Of a stretch of 35,657 nt of DNA, positions 1 to 9,355 are shown piece by piece; the stretch's first letter is position 1, and the number at the start of each line of letters is the position of its first letter. The notes beneath the pieces were generated by a model. The model saw only the letters and a program-made list of their open reading frames with translations, did not search any database and had not been told where the DNA came from. The position numbers and the translations under genes were made by a program. This DNA comes from Caulobacteraceae bacterium (GTDB lineage Bacteria; Pseudomonadota; Alphaproteobacteria; Caulobacterales; Caulobacteraceae), in assembly GCA_025359665.1 (NCBI GenBank), contig JANYFU010000410.1:1-35657 (forward strand). Reading direction: 5' to 3'.

Positions 1-104
1 TGTTGACGGGCAGGCTACAGCCGGCGCGCGCGTTCCGCCACCGGGCGCTAGCTTGCCCGGCAATGCTGCGCCCGCTAAGTGGCTCCGCTGACGAGGGCGA
101 GCAT

Positions 105-920
105 ATGGCTGAAACCGAGAACCTGATCGACACCCTGGCGCTCGAGCGCATCGAGGTGAATCTGTTCCGTGGCGTCGCGCCGCGCAACCAGGGTCCGCGC
201 ATCTTCGGCGGCCTGGTCATCGCCCAGTCGCTGCTGGCCGCCTACCGCACGGTCGAGACGCGGCACTGCCATTCACTGCACTGCTATTTTATCCGCCCCG
301 GCGACCCGTCAGTACCGATCCTCTACGACGTCGACCGCGCGCGCGACGGCAAGAGCTTCACTACCCGCCGGGTGACGGCGATCCAGCACGGCGCCCAGAT
401 CTTCAACCTGGCGGCTTCGTTCCAGGAACCCGAAGAGGGCATGGAGCACCAGGACCCGATGCCGGACGTGCCGCGCCCCGAGGCCCTGGCCGGCGAGGAT
501 GAGGACTCCGGGTGGCTGCGGGCGATCGAGATGCGCTGGATCGACAGCCGCAATGTCGAAAACCCGGCTCCGGCTCCCCCGACGCAGAATGTCTGGATGC
601 GCGCCGTGACGCCGCTGCCCGCCGACGTCGCCACCCAGCAGGCGGTGCTGGCCTATGCGTCGGACATGTCACTGCTCTCCACCTCCATGCGGCCGCATGG
701 CGTCAACTGGCGCACGCCGGGTTTCCAGTCGGCCAGCCTCGACCACGCGATCTGGTTCCACCGCCCGTCGGATTTCAACGACTGGCACCTCTATGCCCAG
801 AAGAGCCCGTCGGCCTCCGGCTCGCGCGGCTTCAACCTCGGCGAGATCTACAACGCCGACGGCCGGCTGGTGGCTTCCACCGCCCAGGAGGGCCTGACGC
901 GGATGCGCGTCGGCGGCTAG
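105..920 (+). CDS. tesB: Acyl-CoA thioesterase II
   Basis: Hydrolyses acyl-CoA to free fatty acid and CoA in the cytoplasm. The 271-residue protein has the double hot-dog arrangement of TesB. The N-terminal half carries the RIFGGLVIAQSLLAAYRTV segment. The C-terminal half has the SLDHAIWFHRP stretch with the expected catalytic Asp, and the NVWMRA segment precedes it. Length fits the family (about 285). The frame is open upstream to base 3, but I chose the ATG at 105 because the family homology begins there (MAETENLIDTLALERIEVN) and a GAGGGCGAG ribosome site sits just before it. It is convergent with the next gene, 6 bp away. Confidence in the family is high; the substrate range cannot be read from sequence. 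Confidence 0.93.
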   Translation: MAETENLIDTLALERIEVNLFRGVAPRNQGPRIFGGLVIAQSLLAAYRTVETRHCHSLHCYFIRPGDPSVPILYDVDRARDGKSFTTRRVTAIQHGAQIFNLAASFQEPEEGMEHQDPMPDVPRPEALAGEDEDSGWLRAIEMRWIDSRNVENPAPAPPTQNVWMRAVTPLPADVATQQAVLAYASDMSLLSTSMRPHGVNWRTPGFQSASLDHAIWFHRPSDFNDWHLYAQKSPSASGSRGFNLGEIYNADGRLVASTAQEGLTRMRVGG

Positions 921-926
921 GCGACG

Positions 927-2006
927 CTATTTCCCCGGCGCCACCAGGATCTTGATCTGGCTCTTGTCGGTCTGCAGCCGCACGAACGCGTCGGGTGTCT
1001 CGTCCAGGCTGACGATGCCGGTGATCACGTTGGCATATTTGGTCACGCCTTCGGCCAGGTTGCGCAGCGAGGCCGCGAACTCCTCGGGCGTATAACCCAG
1101 CACATAGCGCAGCTCGATCTCCTTGCTGATCAGCACCAGGGGCTCGATATGGTCGGTCTCCATGCAAACCCCGGCCACCACGATGCGCGTGCCGCCGGGC
1201 GCTGCGAGGGCCAGCGCCTGCACCACACCCGGCGCGCCGACGCATTCAAAGATCAGCGGCCGGCGCATGCCCTTGCCCTGAGCCGCAGCGATCACCCCCT
1301 CGGCCTGGCTGCCGGGCACGCCCAGTTCCGCCCAGGAGTCGTGCGGAGACACCTGGGCCGGATCGATCACCCGGTCGGCGCCCATCAGCTGGGCCGCCGC
1401 GCGGCGCTCGGGGGAGAAATCGGCGGCGACGATCGGACCAAGTCCGCGCGCCTTCAGCGAGGCGATCACCGCCAGGCCGACGGGTCCGCAACCGACCACC
1501 ATCAGCACATGGTCGCCCTCCACATCGCCCTTGACCACCGCGTGTTCGCCGACGGCCAGGGGTTCGGTCAGGGCGGCATGCTCGGCGCTCAGGCCGTTGG
1601 GAACCTCCAGCATCAGCATTTCGCTGAGCAGTATGGTCTCCGCGAAGCCGCCGGGGATGCGGCTCGAATAACCCACGGTCTCGAACCCCGCCGGTGTCAT
1701 CAGACCAGGCACGGAAACCACCCGGGCTCCGGGCTTGAACCGGCCCGAGGTGTCGGGACCCGATTCCATCACCTCGCAGCAGAATTCGTGGCCGAATACC
1801 GTGTCCGCGCCCTTTTTCATGTGGCTGATCCCGCCGATCCGCGTGGTCAGGTCGATCATGTGGTCATAGTGGTCGAGCGCGTGCAGGTCGGAGCCGCATA
1901 TGCCGCAAACCAGGGTCTTGCACAGCACCTGTCCGGCCTCCAGAGCCGGCGTCGCCATCTGGTCCACCACAAGCGCGCCACCGCGCCGAATAACCGCCCG
2001 CATCAT
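927..2006 (-). CDS. Zinc-type alcohol dehydrogenase (MDR superfamily)
   Basis: NAD(P)-dependent medium-chain dehydrogenase of 359 residues. The N-terminal GroES-like domain has CGICGSDLH (about residues 34-42) and the GHE motif (72-74), the usual catalytic-zinc surroundings. The Rossmann fold contains VVGCGPVGLAVIASLKARG near residue 167 onward. The four closely spaced cysteines that bind the structural zinc in classical alcohol dehydrogenases are not seen after the GHE region; that stretch reads VPGLMTPAGFETVGYSS. The gene may therefore belong to a subfamily lacking that site. Substrate is unknown. It is divergent from rlmJ with about 41 bp between the starts. Confidence 0.85.
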   Translation of the reverse strand: MMRAVIRRGGALVVDQMATPALEAGQVLCKTLVCGICGSDLHALDHYDHMIDLTTRIGGISHMKKGADTVFGHEFCCEVMESGPDTSGRFKPGARVVSVPGLMTPAGFETVGYSSRIPGGFAETILLSEMLMLEVPNGLSAEHAALTEPLAVGEHAVVKGDVEGDHVLMVVGCGPVGLAVIASLKARGLGPIVAADFSPERRAAAQLMGADRVIDPAQVSPHDSWAELGVPGSQAEGVIAAAQGKGMRRPLIFECVGAPGVVQALALAAPGGTRIVVAGVCMETDHIEPLVLISKEIELRYVLGYTPEEFAASLRNLAEGVTKYANVITGIVSLDETPDAFVRLQTDKSQIKILVAPGK

Positions 2007-2047
2007 TCTCTCCCTTTTTTCCGCCGCCCAAGGCTTTACGGAACCCT

Positions 2048-2890
2048 ATGAACTATCGCCACGCCTTCCACGCCGGAAATTTCGCCGATCTGCTCAAGCA
2101 TGCGATTTTGACCCGACTGCTGCGGGACCTGACGGTGGGCGCGGCGCCGTTGACGGTGATCGACACCCATGCGGGGGCGGGGCTCTACGACCTGCGCGGC
2201 GACCTCTCCCGGCGAACCGGGGAGGCGGAGGCGGGGATCGGCCGCCTGATGGCCGACGCTGACGCGCCCTCTGTGTTTGATGATTTGAAGGCGGCCGTTG
2301 GACGGGTCAACGCTCCGAAAGAGGGGCGATACTATCCTGGCTCGCCAGTCCTGATCGCCAATGCGCTAAGGCCGCGCGATCGCTACATCGCCTGCGAACT
2401 ACGACCCGACGATCATGCGGCGCTCAAGCAGGTGCTGCCCCGCGAGTTGGGCGCGGTCGTCCACAAGGGCGATGGCTGGGTGCATGCGCCGACCGTGGCG
2501 CCGCCATCGCCGGCCGCGCTATTGGTTCTGGTCGATCCCCCGTTCGAACAGGGCGACGACTACGTGCGGGCGCTCGACCTTCTGACCGCCATTCTCGCGG
2601 TCAATGGCCGGGCGACTTTGGCGATCTGGCTGCCGATCAAGGATCTGGCCACGTACGACGGCTTCCTCGGAGATGTCGAAGACGCCGCCGCCGGCCACGC
2701 CGTGCTGGCGGTGGAAATCCGCCTTCGACCGCTCACCGATCCGATGCGTCTGAACGGCTGCGCCGTGATCGTCGTCAATCCGCCTCCCGGCCTCGAAATC
2801 CCCGCGCGGGCCGCGGCCGAATGGATCGCTACCAAGATCGGAGAGGATGGCGCTCTGGGACGCGTGACCATGGTTGGCGGCGGCGCGTGA
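2048..2890 (+). CDS. rlmJ: 23S rRNA (adenine-2030-N6)-methyltransferase
   Basis: S-adenosylmethionine-dependent methylation of A2030 in 23S rRNA. The N-terminus MNYRHAFHAGNFADLLKHA is nearly diagnostic for RlmJ. The DTHAGAGLYDL SAM-binding segment follows at about 39-49. The catalytic N6-methyltransferase motif is DPPFE at 163-167, where the family usually has DPPYE. Length of 280 residues matches the family. The ATG lies about 41 bp from the divergent dehydrogenase start, so both promoters share this short spacer. Confidence 0.95.
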   Translation: MNYRHAFHAGNFADLLKHAILTRLLRDLTVGAAPLTVIDTHAGAGLYDLRGDLSRRTGEAEAGIGRLMADADAPSVFDDLKAAVGRVNAPKEGRYYPGSPVLIANALRPRDRYIACELRPDDHAALKQVLPRELGAVVHKGDGWVHAPTVAPPSPAALLVLVDPPFEQGDDYVRALDLLTAILAVNGRATLAIWLPIKDLATYDGFLGDVEDAAAGHAVLAVEIRLRPLTDPMRLNGCAVIVVNPPPGLEIPARAAAEWIATKIGEDGALGRVTMVGGGA

Positions 2891-2972
2891 CCGACGTTGA
2901 TTTTTCAGGTGGTCCCGGCGCTCAAATGCGCTATGCTGCACTGCAACAATTTCAGCTTTCAGGAGTAGCACC

Positions 2973-3527
2973 ATGTCTTGGCTGACCGAAACCCAGACCC
3001 CTTCGGTTCTTCGGGACCGCGCACTCAGGTCCCTCAGCCTGCCCATCGGCTTGGCCAATCCTCTGTGGCTCGCCTTCGGCGCCGCCGCCAGCGCCGGCGC
3101 GGCCTGGTGGCTGATGACCCGCTGGACCCGGCCGGTGAACCTGGAGGCGATGGCGCTGCCGCCAACCCCCGAGGTGCTCGCCATAGAGGCGGCGCCTGAA
3201 GCTGTAATCGAAACGCCGGCCGTCGAAATCATCGCCATCGAACCGGAGCCCGAAGCGCCCGCCCTGGAAATGACGCCCACTCCGGAAGTGGAGGTGTTGA
3301 GCGTCGCCGCTGATATCCCGCTCGCCGATGACGACCTTACCCAGCTCGTCGGTGTCGGTCCCCGCAGCGCCGCCGCCCTCGCCGAGCGCGGCGTCACCCG
3401 TTTCGCCCAGCTGGCCGATTGGACGGCCGAACAGATGGCGGCCTTCGACGCCGAGCTGAAGCTCAAGGGCCGCAGCCTTCGCGACGCCTGGCTCGATCAG
3501 GCGAAGCGCTTGGCGGCGGCCAACTGA
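2973..3527 (+). CDS. Membrane-anchored helix-hairpin-helix protein, function unknown
   Basis: 184-residue protein. A single hydrophobic segment lies at about residues 27-50 (ANPLWLAFGAAASAGAAWWLM). A Glu/Pro/Ala-rich linker covers about 58-115. A C-terminal helix-hairpin-helix-like domain covers about 122-182, with LVGVGPRSAAALAERGVTRFAQLADW followed by a helical tail. The HHH part resembles the small domains found at the end of many alphaproteobacterial ribosomal-protein-like or DUF4332-type proteins, which bind DNA or protein. The start ATG has AGGAG about 10 bases upstream. It stands alone between rlmJ and the next gene. No function is claimed; a membrane-tethered DNA- or protein-binding role is only inference. 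Confidence 0.8.
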   Translation: MSWLTETQTPSVLRDRALRSLSLPIGLANPLWLAFGAAASAGAAWWLMTRWTRPVNLEAMALPPTPEVLAIEAAPEAVIETPAVEIIAIEPEPEAPALEMTPTPEVEVLSVAADIPLADDDLTQLVGVGPRSAAALAERGVTRFAQLADWTAEQMAAFDAELKLKGRSLRDAWLDQAKRLAAAN

Positions 3528-3606
3528 GGTTGCAAGGCCAAGGCCGGTAGCCTCGGGCGCCGGCGACCTGTTAGTCTCTCCGCAAAACACCAACGGAGAA
3601 GCGCTC

Positions 3607-4155
3607 TTGGCCAGAATACCCTACTACGACCCCGCCCTCGCCACCGGCCGGGCGGCCAAGGCCTATGCGGGTCTGCCGGCGCTGAACATCTTCAAGATGC
3701 TTGGCCATACGGGCGACCTGCTCGAAGGTTTCAGCCGGTTCGGCGGCTTGTTGTTGAATAAGACCAGCCTGGACCCAGTGCTGCGCGAGATCGCCATCGT
3801 GCGGGTCGGCGTACTGTCCAAGGCCAGCTACGAAGTCTATCAGCACGAAGCGATCTCGCGTCGGATCGGCATGTCGGACGACCTGATCAAGGCCATCCAC
3901 GAAGGCCCGGAGGCCGGCGCCTTCGACGCCACGCAGCGCCTGGTGATGGCGTTCACCGACGATGTCGTGACCAACGTCAGGGCCAGCGACACGACGTTCC
4001 TGCCGATGCGCGAAGCGCTGGGCGACAAGGCGCTGCAGGAGCTGACCATCGTCATCGGCTTCTACATGCTGGTCTCGCGGTTCCTGGAGACCTTCGACGT
4101 CGATATCGAAACGGGCGAGGCGCCGGTCGTGAAGGTGGGCGGAGATCCCGCCTGA
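3607..4155 (+). CDS. Carboxymuconolactone decarboxylase / AhpD-like family protein
   Basis: 182-residue all-helical protein of the CMD/AhpD fold. The core is REIAIVRVGVLSKASYEVYQHEAISRRIGMSDDLI, including the conserved E..QHE. The redox CxxC of true AhpD is missing, since the corresponding stretch is RVGVLSKASYEVYQHE. It is therefore not predicted to be a peroxidase partner. The start is TTG at 3607, which gives the natural N-terminus MARIPYYDPALATGRAAKAY and has ACGGAGAA a few bases upstream; no ATG fits. Substrate unknown. Confidence 0.85.
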   Translation: MARIPYYDPALATGRAAKAYAGLPALNIFKMLGHTGDLLEGFSRFGGLLLNKTSLDPVLREIAIVRVGVLSKASYEVYQHEAISRRIGMSDDLIKAIHEGPEAGAFDATQRLVMAFTDDVVTNVRASDTTFLPMREALGDKALQELTIVIGFYMLVSRFLETFDVDIETGEAPVVKVGGDPA

Positions 4156-4159
4156 TCGC

Positions 4160-6328
4160 TTAGGCGGCCGTTTCGGTCTGGGCGTAGCCGAGGTCGGCGT
4201 TCAGGGCGTCCAGGATCGCCACGGCCGCGTCGGCGACCACCGTGCCCGGTGGGAAGATCAGCCGGGCGCCGGCGGCTTTAAGCGCGTCGAAGTCGCCTTT
4301 GGGGATCACCCCGCCGACCACAATCATGATGTCGCTCCGGCCAAGCTTCTTCAGCTCGGCGCGAAGTTCCGGGATCAGGGTCAGATGGCCCGCCGCCAGT
4401 GAGCTGGCGCCGATCACGTGAACGTTCTTTGCTACGGCCTCCTGGGCGGCCTCGGCCGGGGTTGCGAACAGCGGACCCACATCGACTGCGAACCCCAGGT
4501 CGTCGAAGCCGGTGGCGATCACCTTCTGGCCCCGGTCATGACCATCCTGGCCCATCTTGGCCACCAGAATGGTCGGCGCCCGCCCCTCGGCCTCGGCGAA
4601 GGCGGTGATCATCTGGCGCGCCCGGGTCACCTTGGGCTGCGCGCCCACCGCTGCCGCATAGACCCCGCGAACCACCTCGGGCTTGGCCTGATGGCGGCCA
4701 AAAGCCCGCTCGAGCGCCAGACTGATCTCGCCGACCGTTGCCTTCGCCCGGGCCGCCTCGACCGCCAGGGCGACCAGATTGGCCTTGCCGCGCGCGCCGG
4801 CTTCCAGCGCCACTAGCGCCGCTTCCACCGCGGCGGGATCGCGCTCGGTCCGTAGCTGGGCGAGCTTGGCGATCTGGCTGGCCAGGACCGCGGAATTGTC
4901 CACGGTCAGGATGGGAATATCGTCGGCATCATCGTTCAGATAGCGGTTCACGCCGACCAGGGTCTGGGCGCCGCTGTCGATCCGGCCCTGGGTGCGGGCG
5001 GCGGCTTCCTCGATACGGCGTTTCGGCAGGCCCAGGCTGATCGCCTTGGCCATGCCGCCGGCGGCTTCCACCTCGGCGATATGGCCCAGGGCGCGGGCCG
5101 CGAGGTCATGGGTCAGGCGCTCGACGTAATGGCTGCCGCCCCAGACATCGATGACATCCGTCAGGCCGCTCTCGATCTGCAGAAATAGCTGGGTGTTGCG
5201 GGCGATGCGGGCCGAAAAGTCGGTGGGCAGCGCCAGGGCTTCGTCGAGAGAGTTGGTGTGGAGGCTTTGGGTCTGTCCGCCGACCGCCGCCATGGCTTCG
5301 ATCGTGGTGCGGGCGACGTTGTTGAACACATCCTGAGCCGCCAGGCTCCATCCGCTGGTCTGGGTATGGGCGCGCAAGGAGAGGGAGCGGGAGTCCTTCG
5401 GATCGAAGTTCTCGCGCAGCAGTTTCGCCCACAGCAGACGGGCGGCGCGCTGTTTGGCGACCTCCATGAAGTAGTTCATGCCCGCGCACCAGAAGAACGA
5501 CAGGCGGGGCGCGAACGAATCGACGCTCATGCCCGCGGCGACCCCCGCCCGGACATAGTCGACTCCATCAGCGAGGGTGTAAGCCAGCTCCAGATCCAGC
5601 GAAGCCCCGGCCTCCTGCATATGGTAGCCGCTTATCGAGATGCTGTTGAACCTGGGCATCTCCTTGGCTGTATAGGCGAAGATATCGGAGATGATCCGCA
5701 TCGAGGGGTCGGGCGGATAGATATAGGTGTTCCGCACCATGAACTCTTTGAGGATATCGTTCTGGATGGTGCCGGAGAGGGCGGCGTGTGCGACGCCCTG
5801 TTCCTCGGCCGCCACGATGTAGAGAGCGAGGATCGGCAGCACCGCGCCGTTCATCGTCATCGAGACGCTCATCTTATCCAGCGGAATGCCGGAAAACAGC
5901 GTGCGCATGTCCAGGATGGAATCGATGGCGACCCCGGCCATGCCGACGTCACCCCTTACCCTTGGGTGGTCTGAGTCATAGCCGCGGTGAGTGGCGAGAT
6001 CGAAAGCCACGGAAAGGCCCATCTGACCCGCGGCCAGATTGCGCCGGTAGAAGGCGTTGGAATCCTCGGCCGTGGAAAACCCGGCGTACTGTCGGATCGT
6101 CCACGGATTGGTGCGGTACATCGTGGGGTAGGGGCCCCGAAGGAAGGGTGCGAGACCGGGATAGCCGCCGGTGAAGTCGAGGTCTTGCGAATCCGCCGGG
6201 CCATAGTGGGGCTTAAGGACGATGGCTTCGGGTGTCTGCCAGCCAGGTTGGTCGGCGGTCGCGGGAAGGCGCGGTGACGCGCCTTGGTCGTCAAGCGCCA
6301 AGGTTGTGAAGTCCGGGAACGCGGTCAT
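4160..6328 (-). CDS. scpA: Methylmalonyl-CoA mutase, large (catalytic, B12-binding) subunit
   Basis: Adenosylcobalamin-dependent interconversion of succinyl-CoA and (R)-methylmalonyl-CoA, linking propionyl-CoA to the TCA cycle. The 722-residue protein has the TIM-barrel domain first ([32 protein letters not shown], then [20 protein letters not shown]). A C-terminal cobalamin domain follows, with [10 protein letters not shown] at about 591-600. His597 is the expected lower axial cobalt ligand, followed by the [10 protein letters not shown] segment. Length equals that of known large subunits. Its ATG overlaps the small-subunit stop by one base (TAATG), so the two are translationally coupled and form a heterodimer. 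The last residues run to within 5 bp of the convergent CMD-family gene. Confidence 0.97.
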   Translation of the reverse strand: MTAFPDFTTLALDDQGASPRLPATADQPGWQTPEAIVLKPHYGPADSQDLDFTGGYPGLAPFLRGPYPTMYRTNPWTIRQYAGFSTAEDSNAFYRRNLAAGQMGLSVAFDLATHRGYDSDHPRVRGDVGMAGVAIDSILDMRTLFSGIPLDKMSVSMTMNGAVLPILALYIVAAEEQGVAHAALSGTIQNDILKEFMVRNTYIYPPDPSMRIISDIFAYTAKEMPRFNSISISGYHMQEAGASLDLELAYTLADGVDYVRAGVAAGMSVDSFAPRLSFFWCAGMNYFMEVAKQRAARLLWAKLLRENFDPKDSRSLSLRAHTQTSGWSLAAQDVFNNVARTTIEAMAAVGGQTQSLHTNSLDEALALPTDFSARIARNTQLFLQIESGLTDVIDVWGGSHYVERLTHDLAARALGHIAEVEAAGGMAKAISLGLPKRRIEEAAARTQGRIDSGAQTLVGVNRYLNDDADDIPILTVDNSAVLASQIAKLAQLRTERDPAAVEAALVALEAGARGKANLVALAVEAARAKATVGEISLALERAFGRHQAKPEVVRGVYAAAVGAQPKVTRARQMITAFAEAEGRAPTILVAKMGQDGHDRGQKVIATGFDDLGFAVDVGPLFATPAEAAQEAVAKNVHVIGASSLAAGHLTLIPELRAELKKLGRSDIMIVVGGVIPKGDFDALKAAGARLIFPPGTVVADAAVAILDALNADLGYAQTETAA

Positions 6329-7764
6329 TAGACGAGCCCTTCAAGATGAACCGCCGACAGCGGCGCGCATCGACTGTCGTCTCCGGCCTGGCGCGGATCG
6401 GGTGGCGTTCCCTGGAGCGTGAGATCAACGGGTTGCGGGTCCGGCGTCGGCTCGGCGCTTTTGAAATCGGTGACACCGATCACGCGCAAGGCTCCGCTGG
6501 CCAGAGCGGCCCGAAGTGTTTCGCGGTTCTGGCTTACCGCCGCGGCCACGACGCCGGAGCGCAACGCCTCGACGAGCCCGCCCGCCGCCTCGATCGCGAC
6601 GAAGGCGTTCCACGCCGCCCTGGCCAGATTGGCGGTCTGGGCTTCCATGGCCCAGGATCCGCCGGCCGGGTCGGAAACCCGCCCCAGATGGGCTTCCTCC
6701 ATCAGGATCAGCTGGGCGTTCCGGGACATACGAGAGGCGAAGGCGTCTGGCGGTCCCAGGGCGTCGGTAAAGGCCCCCAGCACGATGGCGTCGGCGCCGC
6801 CCACGGCGGCCGCGAAACCCGCACTGGTCAATCGGATCAGATTGGTCCAGCGGTCGGCGCGGGTGAGCATCCGCCGGGACGATCTGGCTTCCACTCGGGC
6901 CGGCATATCGACGGCGCAGGCCTCGGCGATCCGTGTCCAAACCACCCTGGTAGCCCGTAGTTTGGCAATGGCGCCGAGCGGTTCGGCGTCAACGGAGACG
7001 CCGAGAGCTATTCGCGCGAACGCTTCGCTCATCGTCAGCCCAGCGCCGACCAGAGCCTTGCCGTAGGCGACAGCCGACGCCGCGGTGACGGCAATTTCCC
7101 AGGCTGGCGATCCCCCGGCCTCGTGAACGACGGAGCCGCTGGCGAGGAACTGGTTCGCCCTCGGATAGGCCTCGCAAAGTCGGGCAGCGACCGACGCCGC
7201 CGCATTGATATGGGCCTCTATCGGCCCGGGGCTGACCCCGGAAGCGGCGAACGCCGACAGCGGGTCAAGGTGCAAAGACAACGGAGCCCCAGGTGACGCC
7301 TTGGCGACCGAGCCAAGCCAGCGGGCCGCGTCGGGACCCAGAAATCCGGCGTCCAGCGCTATTGGAGCCAGGTCGGTAAGGACGCCGTCCAGCACCTTTT
7401 CGAGATCGTCCGCATTGTGGACCGCAAGCCCGGAGCCATCGCCGGCGTCGATCTTGAGCAAGAGTGAGTCGGCGCCACTGTCCAGGGCCGCCAGGGCCTC
7501 GGTATTGGCCTGGACGAGATTGGCATCGGCCACAAAGGCCCGCACATCCCAGCCGCGCTCGGAGATCCGCGATCCCGGCGTCAAGCGGAGCGGCGTGAGG
7601 CGGTTCTCGGCGGTGTAAAGCGGCGCAACCGGCAGGCCGTCGGCGGTTTGCCGTTCCAGAGACTCAGGCCCAGCCCCTTTCAGGGTCTTGGCGACCAGGG
7701 CGAGCCATTCGGCGCGGGTGGCGGCGCTGAAGCCGTCGGCGAGAGGGGTAACCGGTGATGACAC
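6328..7764 (-). CDS. mutA: Methylmalonyl-CoA mutase, small subunit
   Basis: 478-residue non-catalytic partner of the large mutase subunit. It keeps the TIM-barrel pattern (residues about 40-430, for example [32 protein letters not shown] and [28 protein letters not shown]). It lacks any C-terminal DxHxxG cobalamin motif, as expected for this subunit. It is upstream in the two-gene operon, with a TAATG junction to the large subunit. The start lies 71 bp beyond the phoB stop. That spacer is too short for a cobalamin riboswitch and I see none. Read-through from phoB is possible but unproven. Confidence 0.93.
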   Translation of the reverse strand: MSSPVTPLADGFSAATRAEWLALVAKTLKGAGPESLERQTADGLPVAPLYTAENRLTPLRLTPGSRISERGWDVRAFVADANLVQANTEALAALDSGADSLLLKIDAGDGSGLAVHNADDLEKVLDGVLTDLAPIALDAGFLGPDAARWLGSVAKASPGAPLSLHLDPLSAFAASGVSPGPIEAHINAAASVAARLCEAYPRANQFLASGSVVHEAGGSPAWEIAVTAASAVAYGKALVGAGLTMSEAFARIALGVSVDAEPLGAIAKLRATRVVWTRIAEACAVDMPARVEARSSRRMLTRADRWTNLIRLTSAGFAAAVGGADAIVLGAFTDALGPPDAFASRMSRNAQLILMEEAHLGRVSDPAGGSWAMEAQTANLARAAWNAFVAIEAAGGLVEALRSGVVAAAVSQNRETLRAALASGALRVIGVTDFKSAEPTPDPQPVDLTLQGTPPDPRQAGDDSRCAPLSAVHLEGLV

Positions 7765-7835
7765 GCTTGGCTGTTCCTTAGGGACCCGGTTCTTGCACCT
7801 CAGGGCGCGCCGCAGGTCAAGCCGTTCACCGAGGT

Positions 7836-8552
7836 TTAGACGTCCAGGGAATAGCCCGCCGAGCGTACCGTACGGATCGGATCTTCGTCACCTTCTACGT
7901 TCAGCGCTCTGCGCAGACGGCCAATATGAACGTCCACGGTACGGGTTTCCACATAGACATCCGAGCCCCAGACCGCGTCGAGCAGTTGTTCGCGGGAGAA
8001 CACCCGCCCCGGATGCTGCATGAAATAATCAAGCAGTCGAAATTCGGTGGGACCCAGGTGCACCTCCTGATCGCCACGCTTCACCCGATGGGCGACGCGA
8101 TCGATCAGCAGATTGCCATGCTTTACCCGGTTTTCCGCCAGGCCCGGTCGAATCCGCCGCAGCACCGCCCGCACGCGCGCGCACAGTTCAATCATCGAGA
8201 AGGGTTTGACCACATAGTCATCGGCTCCGGTGTCCAGCCCCCGGATGCGATCGGTTTCCTCTCCCCGGGCCGTGAGCATGATTATCGGCAGGTTTCGCGT
8301 ATCCGCCCGTTGCCGCAGGCGCCGACAGACCTCGATCCCCGACACCGTCGGCAGCATCCAGTCGAGTATGACAAGGTCTGGCTGTTTCTCCTCGATATTC
8401 ATCAAGGCTTCCTCGCCGTCCGCGCATTGGGCGACGCGATAGCCTTCCTTGTCGAGGTTGTACTGCAGCAAGGTACCAAGCGCATCCTCGTCCTCGACCA
8501 CCAGAATATAGGGGCGCAGGGCGTTGGCCGGTTCGGTCGCCGACGTGTTCAA
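7836..8552 (-). CDS. phoB: Phosphate regulon response regulator PhoB (OmpR/PhoB family)
   Basis: Two-component regulator activating phosphate-starvation genes by binding PHO boxes. The receiver domain (about 14-130) has E20/D21, the phospho-acceptor D64 in DLVILDWMLP, T94 and K116 in VVKPFS. The winged-helix domain (about 140-238) ends in VRSAGYSLDV, with the recognition-helix region TRTVDVHIGRLRRAL. The start used is TTG at 8552, overlapping the phoU stop as TTGA. No in-frame ATG or GTG lies between it and the first beta-strand. A shorter N-terminus is normal for PhoB, so the first dozen residues are uncertain. Its histidine kinase PhoR is not in the window. Confidence 0.95.
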   Translation of the reverse strand: MNTSATEPANALRPYILVVEDEDALGTLLQYNLDKEGYRVAQCADGEEALMNIEEKQPDLVILDWMLPTVSGIEVCRRLRQRADTRNLPIIMLTARGEETDRIRGLDTGADDYVVKPFSMIELCARVRAVLRRIRPGLAENRVKHGNLLIDRVAHRVKRGDQEVHLGPTEFRLLDYFMQHPGRVFSREQLLDAVWGSDVYVETRTVDVHIGRLRRALNVEGDEDPIRTVRSAGYSLDV

Positions 8553-9247
8553 AAGGTTTGCAGACTTAAGGCATCCGACTTCGGACGTTCCTCGGTAAGT
8601 TCTACGCCAGTGATCTCGTAGTGCAGAATTTCCGCTATATTGGTCGCATGGTCGCCAATGCGTTCAAGGTTCTTGGCCACGAACAACAAGTGGGCACAGG
8701 CCGTGATCATCCGCGGATCGCCCATCATGTAGGTCAGGAGCTCTCGAAAGATCGCATCGTAGTGTTCATCGACTTCATGGTCCTGCTGCCACACGGCGAT
8801 AGCTTGGTCGACCTCTCGTGAGCTCAGGGCGTCGAGGACGTCTTTCAGCCGCGTTGTGACCAGTTCCCCCATGCGCTCGATCGAACTGGTGAGCGGAGCC
8901 AGGGGTTCCGATTCCGCTATTACGAGCGCGCGCTTGGCGATGTTCTTGGCGAGGTCGCCGCACCGCTCAAGGTTCATGCTGATCTTCATCGCCGCCACTG
9001 TACGGCGCAGGTCGTCGGCGACCGGTTGGCGCAGGGCGATCAGCCGGACAGCCTTGCGCTCGATGTCCATCTCAAGGCCATCCAGTTTCGCGTCCCGCAG
9101 GATGACGGACGTCGCCAGAGCCATGTCGCGGGTGGCGATGGCCTTGATGGCGTCCGCGACCTCTGATTCGGCCAGACCGCCCATTCTCGCCAACTCCGCG
9201 GTGATGGTGTCGAGTTCCTGGTCGTAAGCTCTGACGGTGTGTTCCAT
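8549..9247 (-). CDS. phoU: Phosphate-signalling regulator PhoU
   Basis: 232-residue all-helical protein built of two PhoU three-helix repeats, which conveys the transport state of PstSCAB to the PhoR kinase. Typical segments are DQELDTITAELARMGGLAESEVADAI, DLEMDIERKAVRLIALRQPVADDLRRTVAAMKISMNLERCGDLAKNIAKRA (the metal-binding E..xD signature) and a second copy near LLFVAKNLERIGDHATNIAEIL. It lies 108 bp after pstB and its stop overlaps the phoB start. Confidence 0.95.
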   Translation of the reverse strand: MEHTVRAYDQELDTITAELARMGGLAESEVADAIKAIATRDMALATSVILRDAKLDGLEMDIERKAVRLIALRQPVADDLRRTVAAMKISMNLERCGDLAKNIAKRALVIAESEPLAPLTSSIERMGELVTTRLKDVLDALSSREVDQAIAVWQQDHEVDEHYDAIFRELLTYMMGDPRMITACAHLLFVAKNLERIGDHATNIAEILHYEITGVELTEERPKSDALSLQTF

Positions 9248-9355
9248 GGTTCTAGGCGCCGATTCTACAAGAGTCTCTGATTCCGGACCATACGGTTCGA
9301 TTGTGACGGTTACTTGTTTCCAATTGTGCCACTGGGGGACTGGATCGAAGGCTCT

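Noticed and set aside
2519-3466. Long minus-strand open frame across rlmJ and the HHH gene
   Set aside because: It lies opposite two well-supported genes, has low-complexity Ser/Ala/Gly content and no family features.
7765-7835. Possible cobalamin riboswitch before the mutase operon
   Set aside because: The spacer is only 71 bp and shows no conserved B12-box-like sequence.
9248-9355. Possible extra PHO box between pstB and phoU (AACCGTCACAATCG)
   Set aside because: The repeated AACCGT is at 14-bp spacing, not 11 bp, and the location is inside the operon.
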